Shown one piece after another: positions 19,908-29,847 of a DNA stretch of 64,000 nt. The DNA is from an uncultured Pseudomonadota bacterium (GTDB lineage Bacteria > Pseudomonadota > Alphaproteobacteria > RUG11792). A program made the translations under genes and the position numbers. Below the pieces are notes generated by a model, which worked only from the letters and a program-made list of their open reading frames with translations, was not told the origin of the DNA and did no database searches. Each line of letters opens with the position of its first letter. Position 1 is the stretch's first letter. The DNA lies in NCBI GenBank assembly GCA_902769055.1, contig CACXNL010000004.1, positions 76,120 to 140,119 of the forward strand, written 5' to 3'.

Positions 19908-20783
19908 ATGAATAGAAAAACTATATCAAAGGCTATAGCGCTTTCTGGTGTGATAACGTTATCAGCAAGTATTTGTGCTGATGACATTTCGAATTGCCAC
20001 GCTGGCGAATTGCTACGAGAAATACAAGCAGGACAGAGCAAATTACCATATTCAACTCAAAATCAAGTTATGCAAAATGTATTTAAAAATTATGATAATT
20101 TAAACAAAGAGGTTAAAGATACACTCGACATTTTGTGGCACAATGATGCCGGAAATTTGCTATTACGAAGATTACACAACGTCATCAAAGACGACACACA
20201 ACGCATAACGATATTGTGGAGTACCTGCGATGAAAAGAAGGAAAGTAATTATTTTCGATGTTTTGATTCAACGGTATTGCTAAACAAAAATAATCTTGGA
20301 TGGTATGTCGGATATTGTAATAACAGAATTTCAATATTTCAAGAACGTATGGACATGGTAATGTTTCACGAACTTTGCCACGCTCTGCACAATTTAGAGG
20401 GCGAAATGACGTGCAAGCAAAGGAAGTTCATACCCGCATTTTACAAACTTTCGAAAAACGAGGAAATCTGTAAGATAACCTGCAAAGCCTGGAAAGATGA
20501 CGAAGAAATACGCACAATAACTGGTTGGTATGTTGATGATAGTGAAAATTTGAAGTTTGACTACCTTAACACCAACTCATACATAATATTGGAAGAATTG
20601 AAGAAAGGAGCATTACCGGAAAAGATACAACAACGGGTTTTTCACTGCGACTATCCGACACTTACCACGAAGTATAGATTAGCAAAAAAGTTACCACTTG
20701 ACGGTCTCGTTATCCCTCCGGGAAAATACATTGACGTGCAGGAAACAACGTGTCACATTGAAGAGTGGATGGATATGAGATAG
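19908..20783 (+). CDS. Secreted NleD-like zinc metalloprotease, cassette B copy 1
   Basis: Signal peptide MNRKTISKAIALSGVITLSASICA, then a mature domain with HELCH at residues 154-158 in VMFHELCHALHNLEG. The putative third ligand lies in DDEEIRTITGWYV near residue 200, followed by LNTNSYI and QQRVFHCDY. It is the closest paralogue of the gene at 31779: both begin their mature part with ISNCHAGELLREI and share QVMQNVFKNYD. Exported by Sec, with the final destination (envelope, medium or host) unknown. Metalloprotease activity is inferred from HExxH plus Glu. Confidence 0.75.
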   Translation: MNRKTISKAIALSGVITLSASICADDISNCHAGELLREIQAGQSKLPYSTQNQVMQNVFKNYDNLNKEVKDTLDILWHNDAGNLLLRRLHNVIKDDTQRITILWSTCDEKKESNYFRCFDSTVLLNKNNLGWYVGYCNNRISIFQERMDMVMFHELCHALHNLEGEMTCKQRKFIPAFYKLSKNEEICKITCKAWKDDEEIRTITGWYVDDSENLKFDYLNTNSYIILEELKKGALPEKIQQRVFHCDYPTLTTKYRLAKKLPLDGLVIPPGKYIDVQETTCHIEEWMDMR

Positions 20784-20791
20784 AGGAAGAT

Positions 20792-21493
20792 ATGAATCCG
20801 AGATACGTGCTTGTTCCAATCTTGATTCTTGGCAGCGTGAGTGCTCCAATAGCAATGGAGACTGGTGAGCGGCTTGAGAGGGAAATTGGGGACAGTAGTT
20901 TATTTTACAATCAGAACGACATTGATTATGTATGTGATGAATTGTGGGACAAAAAGACATTGTATAAATTAACTAAAGAAAAGGTACGCTGCGAATACAC
21001 GATGCTTGGACTACCGTTTCAGCCACGAGAATTTTGGGAAAAGCATATAGATGATCAGTTGGTATATTTGAAGAATGCTATTCAAGAGCTTGAGTTACTG
21101 GTAGTGGCTCCTAAGTATCATCATCCACTTGAGTATACGGACGATGCAAGGTGTGAAGCGCGCGCGAAACATACGGCGTGCGCAAAATTAGGGACGTACC
21201 CAGAAGAGCTCGAAGAAAAGTTCGAAGTAGCGGTGTGGAAGATATTACAGAATGACTATAAGATAACGCTAAATGACTTTAAAACATCGCTACGGTCAGC
21301 TTTATTGCCGACAGACATAATATACAAAGTGCCACTACTGATGCACTTCACAAACTACTTGGTGCCTATATATAAGTTTTATTACAAAAAAGGCTCATTT
21401 ACCCCATACAAGACGGAAAAGTACCCATCAGCGTTTGAGGTTGCAATCGGCGTCCCGAACGAAGGAGTGCTCGTGTATGAGCAAAAGGAATAA
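20792..21493 (+). CDS. Secreted FxPRxFW partner protein, cassette B copy 1
   Basis: Signal peptide MNPRYVLVPILILGSVSA, then GLPFQPREFW and a C-terminal half closely matching the gene at 32666 (APLLMHFTNYLVP-type block; here KVPLLMHFTNYLVPIY). About 233 residues from the ATG at 20792, behind GAGGAAG; a frame-compatible ATG at 20765 lies inside the protease gene. Two cysteines lie in the middle (RCEARAKHTAC). Function unknown; pairing with the upstream protease is conserved in all four cassettes. Confidence 0.75.
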   Translation: MNPRYVLVPILILGSVSAPIAMETGERLEREIGDSSLFYNQNDIDYVCDELWDKKTLYKLTKEKVRCEYTMLGLPFQPREFWEKHIDDQLVYLKNAIQELELLVVAPKYHHPLEYTDDARCEARAKHTACAKLGTYPEELEEKFEVAVWKILQNDYKITLNDFKTSLRSALLPTDIIYKVPLLMHFTNYLVPIYKFYYKKGSFTPYKTEKYPSAFEVAIGVPNEGVLVYEQKE

Positions 21494-21509
21494 CTCAGTG
21501 TTTGCATTT

Positions 21510-21545
21510 AAAGTTCCATAAAATTTTATGGGACTTTTTATTTTT
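21510..21545 (+). terminator. Terminator of cassette B copy 1
   Basis: AAAGTTCCATAAAA (21510-21523) pairs with TTTTATGGGACTTT (21524-21537) with one G-U pair, followed by TTATTTTT. The same stem in slightly altered form ends cassette B copy 2, and both are preceded by GTGTTTGCATTT. Confidence 0.75.
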
Positions 21546-21602
21546 GGACATAGTGGCGAACGTAAGATACACTAAAAGTATCAATCGAACATTTTTAAGA
21601 GA

Positions 21603-22043
21603 ATGAACATGGCAGGAGCTAATGTGTTTAAAGTGCCAGTATTAAAAATACTGGTAGAAAACGAGACTTTGCTAATCTCGCGAGATGCAAAGCAAGAAAT
21701 CTGTATGGTATCTAAAGAACCTTTGTTGCGAAATATAAACTCAGATTTGATAAAAAATAATTCACGAGTAAGACTAAAAAGCACCATAGAAACAAAAGAT
21801 GATATAAATATCACTGCTTTAAAAAGATCTATGGAATGCAAAGAAATATGCAAAATTTACACGATGGTACACTTTTGCACAAATTCCAAACCCAACGCCG
21901 AGAAATACGTTGAGGATTCCTTAGAAACAGAGGATGGTACTACGAAGTATCGCCCGATCCTAGATATGGTTTTGACCAACTTCACCTGTAAAGCTACAAA
22001 TGATGGAGAACAAATATGGAAACTGGAATTTGAAGAACCATAG
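21603..22043 (+). CDS. Hypothetical protein of 146 residues
   Basis: Not recognised. Soluble, with no signal peptide and no membrane segment; five Cys in the body (ICM, MEC, EIC, FCT, FTC). It follows the terminator of cassette B copy 1, where the sequence TTTTTGGACATAG resembles a cassette promoter that has lost its leader. The start is ATG at 21603 or ATG at 21609. Reading frame length and codon use make it a probable real gene, but only that. Confidence 0.5.
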   Translation: MNMAGANVFKVPVLKILVENETLLISRDAKQEICMVSKEPLLRNINSDLIKNNSRVRLKSTIETKDDINITALKRSMECKEICKIYTMVHFCTNSKPNAEKYVEDSLETEDGTTKYRPILDMVLTNFTCKATNDGEQIWKLEFEEP

Positions 22044-22232
22044 CGAATAATATCCATACGTAGTGCGTTTATTCACTAATATAGTTGGTTTTCCTTTTTT
22101 GCATACCACTGTTACCAATCGATGCTGAAACGACTACCCCGGCATTCCACATTTGAATAATTTCATCACACACCTAATGCCCTCGGAGCCATCAATTGAT
22201 TTATCCGGGAAACGGAGCTACCATTAGCACGG

Positions 22233-22309
22233 CGGGAAGTAGCGCAGCCTGGTAGCGCACTTGCTTCGGGAGCAAGGGGTCGACGGTTCAAATCCGTTCT
22301 TCCCGACCA
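22233..22309 (+). tRNA. tRNA-Pro (anticodon CGG)
   Basis: Acceptor CGGGAAG (22233-22239) pairs with CTTCCCG (22299-22305). The D-arm is GCGCAGCCTGGTAGCGC, the anticodon loop TTCGGGA sits in stem CTTGC/GCAAG, and the T-loop is TTCAAAT. The discriminator A and encoded CCA are present. 77 bases. Confidence 0.95.
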
Positions 22310-22347
22310 GATTGTACGTACTCGTCAATCCGAAAACCAACCCTGTA

Positions 22348-23947
22348 TCAATAAGGCCTCCACTGGATTGGACTCTTGCTGAGAGACCTTACTCTTTCGG
22401 CGACTTCTCGTTTGACGAGGTTGTTTTCACCGCCGTGAATATAGTGCGTTTCGTACGTGTCTCGTTCGAGTGTTAGTACTTTGCCTTTCTTCTTTAATTC
22501 TTGCCTTACCCGATATGGAGAATATTCTTCGGTCGTTTTATCCCTGCTCATTTTTAGATTATATATGTTACTTATATTATTCTGACCCAATAATGTTTGA
22601 TTGGCACTAGTCTCTTCTTTGACTTTGTGCCCTATGCCGTTACAGACGTAATATGTTTCGCCTATATACTTTTCCAGTCTGATTATCCCTTCGCTTTTTT
22701 GCTTCGCCTCCTGTTCAATCCTCTCCGGCGAATATTCCCTTGTTTCATATTTGTAACCCTTGTTCAGATTGGGGAAATTAACTATCCTAGTTTCCGATAT
22801 GGGACTTTTGCTTACAGTTTCATATTTTTGGTTAGGACGAAGGAATGAAATGTTGCATTCTCCCGGCTTTAGAAACGTACTATACCCAATCATATTAAGA
22901 TCTCCTTTAGCTCCTATGCTGATTCTGAATAAATTTCCAAATCCAACATCGGATCCGCAAAATCTAATTGGATGCATTTTCCTTCCCTTTTTTGCTCCTA
23001 TTTTTAATATAGTCGGATAACTTTCTATCAATCTGGTTACTTCACCTCTCCAAATAAATTGCTTCATATCTTTAAGATGGTCTTTTAGCGGCGCTATCAA
23101 AGTATTTAAGCCCGCTACACGGTTGTGAATAGCTTCAAGAGCGCCATCGCTATCGTCACAATCGTCACAATAGTCTCTAGACAAGCATTCTTTCCTGCTT
23201 TTTTCTAGTTCTGGGGTATCTCCTTTACTATCGGCAAGCACAGATCTGAGGTCGTGTCTCCATTTTTTATATTCACTATCCTCTATATCCAGACACCATC
23301 TGCGATCATTCCATTCCCGTATAAACTCCTCCAAATCCAGGTTTCTCATATAATCTAATACAACTTCGTATGCGTAATCGATATTACGCTTCACATCTTT
23401 GACTTGACCCATATACTTATCGAGCACCGCATGCTTGGCTCTTATGATTGCCAAGTCTAACGGATCAACCTTGTTTCCATCGATTTTTATCGCTCTCGCC
23501 AAAAAATTGTGATACACAAGCGCGTTCCAGTTCGGCTGTGTATAGTTGTCGCCAGTTGAATTTGGCTTTTCGGCAAACTCAACTACGTCACCATATTTAT
23601 ATCCCGCGTATTTGCCTCGTCTTGTCACGCAGTCAGATATACCATCCGCCATCACGTTGTATATCGAATCTTTAAAATCATATCTGGTAAACCACTCATT
23701 ATGCGCGCTCCTATATATGCCAGTGTATATGCCAATGATTTTATCGTTCCAATATGTCTCATTGATTTTTAAGCTAGCATGCGCTCTCCAGTATATACCA
23801 AGCACAAGATGTTTTATGTCTGCCTCGGTTCTGATATTCCTTATATCAACACTGCCGAAGCAACTCGAAATAAAACAAAACGCTATTACGATACTCCGAA
23901 ATATAGCCCCCCCCCCGAATACACTTTTTTACTTCAACAAAACTCAT
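22348..23947 (-). CDS. Secreted hypothetical protein; start and body separated by a G10 homopolymer frameshift
   Basis: The continuous frame runs from about 23930 down to 22348 (485 residues from a GTG at 23805). Its upstream part reads as a signal peptide (FRSIVIAFCFISSCFG) but has no start codon in frame. An ATG at 23947 behind TTAGGAAA reads MSFVEVKKCIR and then enters ten G (plus-strand C 23907-23916). With nine G it would join the signal peptide in frame; with ten it does not. The body has a Cys/Asp cluster (YCDDCDDSD) and two C-terminal repeats of about 60 residues sharing EYSPxRxxQExK, LExxxxETxY and VKxE. Function unknown. The tract could be a phase-variation switch or a consensus error. 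Confidence 0.6.
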
Positions 23948-24122
23948 TTTCCTAACCTAATCTACATCCTAAAAAACATACATCGCATATTGTATCAATT
24001 TTCAATTTTTTATGCAAACTTTCTTCACGCATTGTCATAATTTTTGCATTAAAATTTTATTTTTTACAAAAAATCACAAAATATGCGACAAATGGCGTGA
24101 AAATGTGGTACTTTGATACTCG

Positions 24123-24848
24123 ATGATGTGTCGTAGTGGTGTTATGTCGGAGCTGATGAAACACATCCTCGTGGTAGACGACGACGAACGTCTGTTGTCA
24201 CTGATCGTTAAGGTACTTGAGACAGGTGGGTTTGCGGCGACTGGGGTTTTATCCGCAAGTGTTGCCAGGGCTAAAATCCGCGATGGGCACTATGATGCGG
24301 TAATCGTCGATTGGATGATGCCAAACGAATCCGGTATAGATTTTATAAAGGCAGTTAGAAATTCCACGGATTATCAGAATAAATTACCAGCAATAATGCT
24401 AACAGCAGTTGGCGACACCGATCATAAAGTGCAGGGATTTGAAGCCGGCTACGATGATTACGTAACAAAACCGTTTGAACCACGCGAACTTATTGCACGT
24501 TTAAATGCACTCATCAAACGCACCTCAAAACTTGACAGTAAAAAAATCTTGACATTCGGTGATTGTGAATTCAACACAGCAACTGATGTGCTAAAGAGGA
24601 ATGGCAATGAAGTGCAACTTTCCACAACCGAACTGAACTTGCTCAAAACGTTGTCACAGCGACCGAATGAGCCCTTTAGTCGAGCTGAACTTGCTAAAAA
24701 GTTGGCATTTCAGGTTTCGGACAGGACGATAGACGTGCAGATTACGAGGTTGCGTAAAAAAATCGGCGACAATCCGAAAAATCCGACAATTATAAAAACG
24801 ATTCGCTACGTAGGATATGCTCTGTGTTCTCGTAGCGAATTAGCTTAA
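24123..24848 (+). CDS. OmpR-family response regulator
   Basis: Two-component transcription factor. The receiver domain has the acidic pair DDDE after ILVV, phospho-acceptor Asp in VIVDWMMPNESG, Thr in IMLTAVGD and Lys in YVTKPFEPRE. A winged-helix DNA-binding domain follows (SDRTIDVQITRLRKKIGDNPKN). About 234 residues if it begins at MSELMKH. No histidine kinase is adjacent, so its partner is elsewhere; targets unknown. Confidence 0.9.
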   Translation: MMCRSGVMSELMKHILVVDDDERLLSLIVKVLETGGFAATGVLSASVARAKIRDGHYDAVIVDWMMPNESGIDFIKAVRNSTDYQNKLPAIMLTAVGDTDHKVQGFEAGYDDYVTKPFEPRELIARLNALIKRTSKLDSKKILTFGDCEFNTATDVLKRNGNEVQLSTTELNLLKTLSQRPNEPFSRAELAKKLAFQVSDRTIDVQITRLRKKIGDNPKNPTIIKTIRYVGYALCSRSELA

Positions 24849-24939
24849 ATCCTGCCTGTTCTGCCCCCGACAAAGTTTTTTCGTTGCCATCTTGCGTATG
24901 ATACAATCGCATAGTTAGGGGGAGTTTTGGTTAGAGGTT

Positions 24940-26502
24940 ATGTCGTCAGAAGGAAAATTTGCGAGTGCGAAGTCTTGGGTTTTTGAGGAGGCGAGAAAAC
25001 TTGCCGATAGGATTGCGAAGTCCAGCAAGAAAGAGGCTATTTTGGAAACCGGGTATGGACCTTCGGGGTTGCCACATATCGGGACTTTCGGGGAAGTTTT
25101 GCGCACTACCTTCGTTATGCGTGCATTCAAAAATTTGACAGGGATGCCCGCAAAAATCATTGTGTTTTCAGACGATATGGATGGTTTTCGCAAAGTTCCG
25201 ACCAACGTTCCGAACCAAGAGATGCTCGCGGCAAACCTTGAAAAACCACTGACTTCAGTCCCCGATCCATTTGGAAAGTACGAGAGTTTTGCGCACCACA
25301 ACAACGCTATGTTGCGACGTTTCTTGGATTCCTTCGGATTTGAGTATGAGTTTAAAAGCTCGACAGAAACGTATAAATCAGGGCAATTTAACGATTGTTT
25401 GCAGAAAATTTTGGAACACTACGACGAGATTATGGAAATAATGTTGCCGTCTCTTCGCGAGGAAAGGCGCGAGACTTATAGCCCGTTTTTCCCGATTTGC
25501 AAGCGTACTGGACGGGTCTTGCAGGTGCCGATCGTGGAAACGAAGCCTGAAAATTCAACGATAGTCTATAAAGACCTGGAGACGGGAGAACTGGTTGAGA
25601 CCTCGGTTCTCAATGGGCATTGCAAGTCGCAGTGGAAAGTCGATTGGGGTATGCGCTGGGCGGCTCTTGGCGTTGATTACGAGATGAACGGCAAGGATTT
25701 GATAGATTCTTTCAAGCTATCGTCGAAGATTTGCCGCACGATTGGTGGCACGCCGCCTGAAAATCTGACGTATGAGCTTTTCCTGGACGATGAAGGCAAG
25801 AAGATTTCGAAGTCCAAGGGCAATGGTTTGTCGATGGATGAATGGCTGAAATACGCGCCTTCCGAGAGCTTGGCGTATTATATGTACCAGGCGCCGAAGC
25901 GTGCAAAACGTCTGTTTTTCGACGTTATTCCAAACGCTATGGATGAATATATCGATGCCATAGCGAAATACGGAACTGAGCCGGATGAGAAGAAGCCGGA
26001 TAACCCGGTGTTTCATATACACAACGGAAATCCGCCGAAGTATGACGGATGTTTGAAATTTTCGATGCTGTTAAATTTGGCGCAGGCGTGTAATACCTCA
26101 GATAAGAGCGTTTTGATAGAGTTTATAAAGAAATATTCCAAAGATTGTACAAACGAGACTTTGGAATATATGAAAAAGATGGCGGATTACGCAATAAATT
26201 ACTATAACGATTTCGTTGCTGGGAAAAGAACTCCGGAAAAACCTGATGAGAAACAACGGGAAGCATTATCGGAACTGCGGAGGACGTTGAAAAATACTTC
26301 GCCTGAAGCAAAGGCAGATGAAATACAGAACGCGGTTTTTGAGGTTGGTAAAAAGTTCTATGCAGAAAATCTGAGAGAGTGGTTTTTGACGCTTTATAAG
26401 GTTTTGTTTGGGACTGAAAGCGGTCCCCGGATGGGGTCGTTCATAAACCTATACGGCGTCGAGAACACGATAAATTTAATAAATGAAAGGTTAGGAAAAT
26501 GA
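24940..26502 (+). CDS. lysK: Lysyl-tRNA synthetase, class I (archaeal type)
   Basis: Charges tRNA-Lys with a Rossmann-fold class I core, the form found in archaea and many Alphaproteobacteria. HIGH-like motif GPSGLPHIGTFGE near residue 40, KMSKS-like motif KKISKSKGNG near residue 287, and a C-terminal anticodon-binding helical region. 520 residues, full length. Its stop overlaps the nrdD start (ATGA), implying co-translation. Confidence 0.96.
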   Translation: MSSEGKFASAKSWVFEEARKLADRIAKSSKKEAILETGYGPSGLPHIGTFGEVLRTTFVMRAFKNLTGMPAKIIVFSDDMDGFRKVPTNVPNQEMLAANLEKPLTSVPDPFGKYESFAHHNNAMLRRFLDSFGFEYEFKSSTETYKSGQFNDCLQKILEHYDEIMEIMLPSLREERRETYSPFFPICKRTGRVLQVPIVETKPENSTIVYKDLETGELVETSVLNGHCKSQWKVDWGMRWAALGVDYEMNGKDLIDSFKLSSKICRTIGGTPPENLTYELFLDDEGKKISKSKGNGLSMDEWLKYAPSESLAYYMYQAPKRAKRLFFDVIPNAMDEYIDAIAKYGTEPDEKKPDNPVFHIHNGNPPKYDGCLKFSMLLNLAQACNTSDKSVLIEFIKKYSKDCTNETLEYMKKMADYAINYYNDFVAGKRTPEKPDEKQREALSELRRTLKNTSPEAKADEIQNAVFEVGKKFYAENLREWFLTLYKVLFGTESGPRMGSFINLYGVENTINLINERLGK

Positions 26503-28538
26503 TAAATAATGATGAAAAAATTTTGAAATTTGTAATTAAGCGCGACGGGACGTTCGCTCCGTTTGAAGTGGAAAAAATTACGAAAGCCATACACGGTGCG
26601 GCGACTGCAACGGAGGAATTTGGCATATCGGAATCCAGGGCGATGGCATATAAGGTTGTAGAAAAGATATTGGCGAAGCATCCGAAGTCGGCACCACGAA
26701 TAGAGGATATTCAGGACGTTGTGGAGGAGACGCTGATTGAAAACAATCACATAAAGACGGCAAAGGCATATATCTTATACCGCGAGCAGCACGCAAAAAT
26801 GAGAGCGGAGCAGCAATCGTTCGTAAATGCTGTTTCTACAGTTGACGAATACGTTGATCAGCTGGATTGGCGTGTGAAAGCTAATGCGAATTTGGGTTAC
26901 TCCCTGGGCGGTTTGATATTGAACCTGTCCGGAAAGGTTATCGCGAACTATTGGTTGAATAGGATTTATACTTCCAAAATAGCTGAGGCGCATATCAATG
27001 GGTATATACATATACATGACTTAGATATGCTTTGCGGATACTGTGCTGGCTGGTCTTTAAGAACGTTGCTGCAAGAAGGCTTCAACGGCGTTGGTGGCAA
27101 AGCTGAGGCATCGCCGGCACGGCATATGTCAACCGCGTTTTCACAGGTGGTGAATTTCCTGGGCACATTGCAAAACGAGTGGGCAGGAGCGCAAGCTTTC
27201 AGCTCATTTGATACGTATATGGCACCGTTTATACGGAAGGATAATCTGGATTACGGCAAAGTTTATCAGGAGATGCAGTCATTTATATATAATCTCAATG
27301 TACCAACACGTTGGGGAACGCAAACGCCATTCACGAACCTGACTTTCGACTGGGTTTGTCCGGAAGACCTGAAGGGCGACCATCCGATTATCGGCGGCGA
27401 GGAGATGAATTTCACGTATGGCGAGCTCCAAAAAGAAATGAATATGATAAATCGCGCCTATATTGAAGTTATGACGCGAGGCGACGCGAAAGGACGTGTT
27501 TTCACATTTCCGATACCGACGTATAACATCACGAAGGATTTCGATTGGGAGGGCGAAAATGTCGATAAGCTCTTCGAAATGACGGCGAAATATGGCATTC
27601 CATATTTCCAGAATTTCGTGAATTCCGACTTAAGCCCGAATATGATACGTTCAATGTGCTGTCGATTACAGCTTGATTTGCGCGAGCTTTTGAAGCGCGG
27701 CAACAGCCTTTTCGGCTCAGCCGAGCAGACCGGCTCTATCGGCGTCGTAACGATAAATTGCGCCAGACTGGGGTACCTCCACAAGGGCGATGAAATGGGA
27801 CTCATAGCGCATTTGGATGACCTGATGAAGACGGCAAAGAACAGCCTGGAGATAAAGCGAAAGGTGATTTCGCGGCTGATGGACGGCGGGTTATATCCGT
27901 TTACAAAGCGCTACCTCGGCACGTTCAAAAACCATTTCTCCACAATTGGTGTCAACGGTATGAACGAAATGGTTAGGAATTTCACGAATGATGAGCATGA
28001 TATTGTTGATAATGAGGGCAAAGAGCTCGTGATCCGCATTCTAGACCACATACGTGAACGTCTTGTTGAATTCCAGGTCGAGACCGGGCATATGTATAAC
28101 CTCGAGGCGACACCGGCGGAAGGTTGTATGTACCGCTTTGCCCGTGAGGATGCGAAGCGGTACCCGGATATCATACAGGCTGGCACAAGAGAAGCCCCGT
28201 ATTACACCAACTCTTCGCAACTTCCTGCAAACTATACCGATGATATATTTGAGGCACTCGACCATCAGGAAGTATTGCAGCGAAAATACACGGGCGGCAC
28301 GGTCATACACCTATTTATGGGTGAACGAATTTCGGATTATTCGGTGTGTAAAAATTTGATACGCAAAGTGCTGACGCGGTATAAAATTCCATACGTCACC
28401 GTAACACCGACGTTTTCGATTTGCCCTATACATGGCTATCTCGAGGGCGCGCACGAGTTTTGCCCGAAATGCGACGAGGAGTTGCTCAAGAAGAAGGCGC
28501 TGGAGGCTGGTATAATCGGCGAAAAGTGCTATGAGTGA
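26499..28538 (+). CDS. nrdD: Anaerobic (class III) ribonucleotide reductase catalytic core lacking its glycyl-radical loop
   Basis: Oxygen-sensitive reductase making deoxyribonucleotides from NTPs. N-terminal ATP-cone allosteric domain (KRDGTFAPFEVEKITKAIHG), then the ten-stranded barrel with the thiyl-site cysteine region NMIRSMCCRLQLD. A C-terminal zinc-site segment follows (CPIHGY, then CPKC). In the family this is followed by about 35-40 residues with the radical glycine (TRVxGYxRPV, FNxGK). Here the protein stops at GEKCYE, exactly before that loop, and no frame downstream supplies it. A separate 84-residue gene at 53522-53776 does. No nrdG activase lies in the window. ATGA overlap with lysK. 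Confidence 0.92.
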   Translation: MINNDEKILKFVIKRDGTFAPFEVEKITKAIHGAATATEEFGISESRAMAYKVVEKILAKHPKSAPRIEDIQDVVEETLIENNHIKTAKAYILYREQHAKMRAEQQSFVNAVSTVDEYVDQLDWRVKANANLGYSLGGLILNLSGKVIANYWLNRIYTSKIAEAHINGYIHIHDLDMLCGYCAGWSLRTLLQEGFNGVGGKAEASPARHMSTAFSQVVNFLGTLQNEWAGAQAFSSFDTYMAPFIRKDNLDYGKVYQEMQSFIYNLNVPTRWGTQTPFTNLTFDWVCPEDLKGDHPIIGGEEMNFTYGELQKEMNMINRAYIEVMTRGDAKGRVFTFPIPTYNITKDFDWEGENVDKLFEMTAKYGIPYFQNFVNSDLSPNMIRSMCCRLQLDLRELLKRGNSLFGSAEQTGSIGVVTINCARLGYLHKGDEMGLIAHLDDLMKTAKNSLEIKRKVISRLMDGGLYPFTKRYLGTFKNHFSTIGVNGMNEMVRNFTNDEHDIVDNEGKELVIRILDHIRERLVEFQVETGHMYNLEATPAEGCMYRFAREDAKRYPDIIQAGTREAPYYTNSSQLPANYTDDIFEALDHQEVLQRKYTGGTVIHLFMGERISDYSVCKNLIRKVLTRYKIPYVTVTPTFSICPIHGYLEGAHEFCPKCDEELLKKKALEAGIIGEKCYE

Positions 28539-28569
28539 CGCAGGGTTTCATACGTAGAAAAATCATCTT

Positions 28570-29493
28570 ATGATCAAGGCGTTTGGGCAAAATATTAGTG
28601 ATTCTTATGCGGTAACCAGAAATGGTTGGATAGAGTTAACCAATCCGAATGCGGAGGAAATTGCTCAGATATCGACGAGCCTAGACTTAGATTTTGATGA
28701 TTTAATCGCAGCTATGGATTTAAATGAAACAAACAGGATTGAGAAATTTGACAAATATGCTTTAGTAATTATAGACACGCCAATAAAAAATAGTGAGCTT
28801 AATTATAAATCAGTACCGCTCGGCATTATTTTGACTACCAGTAATATTATTACTGTTTGTTGTTCAGAAAACAACATTTTAACTAAATTCCATGAAAGTT
28901 ATGAAAACCAATATGCGAAGAAAGATAAATCTGAATTCGTGTATGCAATATTGCTGGAAGCAACTATGGCGTACCAGGTTGCCTTGCTTTCAATCAATAG
29001 GTCTCGTGAAAAAATAGAGCAAAAAGTTCAAGAAATAACTGGAGAACCGGAATTGATAAATTTGCACAGGCTAGAATCAACCTTGGTTCATTTTTATACA
29101 TCTATAAAGGGTAATGATACTGTGATAACAAAAATGAAAAGATACAAAGAAATGCAGAATATATCGGATGAACAAGACTTGTTGAATAATATACTTATCG
29201 AAAGCCAACAAAATCTAGAAATGGCACGAATATACCGTGAAATTGTCGGGAGCACTAGGGAGTTAGTTTCATCAATTATGGAAGCTCGGTTAAACAATGT
29301 TATGAAGCGACTAACTTCCATAACGGTTATTTTGTCAATTCCTACTATTGTTTCAGGAATATATGGAATGAACTTAAATCCAATCGGGATGCCGTTTTCT
29401 CAAATCGCAAACGGATTTACTATACTTATCTTCATAATTATGATAATATCCTTGACCTTAATACTCATTTTAAGACGAAAAAAGTTGATATAA
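28570..29493 (+). CDS. corA: CorA-family magnesium/divalent cation transporter
   Basis: Inner-membrane pentameric cation channel. A large cytoplasmic N-terminal domain (about 1-240) is followed by two C-terminal membrane helices. The CorA signature YGMN sits at the end of the first helix (VSGIYGMNLNP), and the tail is basic (LRRKKLI). 307 residues. It lies 31 bases after nrdD and may be co-transcribed with lysK-nrdD. Confidence 0.93.
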   Translation: MIKAFGQNISDSYAVTRNGWIELTNPNAEEIAQISTSLDLDFDDLIAAMDLNETNRIEKFDKYALVIIDTPIKNSELNYKSVPLGIILTTSNIITVCCSENNILTKFHESYENQYAKKDKSEFVYAILLEATMAYQVALLSINRSREKIEQKVQEITGEPELINLHRLESTLVHFYTSIKGNDTVITKMKRYKEMQNISDEQDLLNNILIESQQNLEMARIYREIVGSTRELVSSIMEARLNNVMKRLTSITVILSIPTIVSGIYGMNLNPIGMPFSQIANGFTILIFIIMIISLTLILILRRKKLI

Positions 29494-29847
29494 ATTATTT
29501 AAATAATAAGAACAATTGCTACTTCTAGCATGCAATAAAATGTGGCAATGAATTGCGCAAAAAGAAAGAACCAGAAATGGTGTTATGGATGAAAAATGCC
29601 ACAAACGACGAGCTGCACCACATAAGTGCGTCTTCGTTATAGCAGGTAGATACGCTCAAGGATAATGGCTGTGTTTTCCGTGTGGCAACTAGAACGATTA
29701 TAAAGGAAGCGAACACCAATAAACGTCGTAACTACAACACCGAAAATTATATTAAAGTATACAAAGAGGGTATTATACCTTTTGCGCAAGTATTTTACAC
29801 AATCTTTACTACCCCATTTGATAAAACTTTATGGGACTTTTTAATTT
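29494..29847. other. Intergenic region upstream of the second cassette pair; possible decayed reading frame
   Basis: About 350 bases without a convincing gene. One plus-strand frame from about 29530 to 29775 is open except for a single TAG near 29641, which could be a gene remnant; I do not recognise it. CCCAT (29813-29817) and ATGGG (29831-29835) followed by ACTTTTTAATTTTT make a weak terminator-like hairpin just before the cassette promoter. Confidence 0.35.

Noticed and set aside
28520..28620. Read-through or selenocysteine recoding of the nrdD TGA
   Set aside because: The frame after TGA reads RRVSYVEKSS and lacks the radical glycine, the RPV and FNxGK motifs, and ends soon after. It cannot supply the missing domain, whereas the 53.5 kb gene can.
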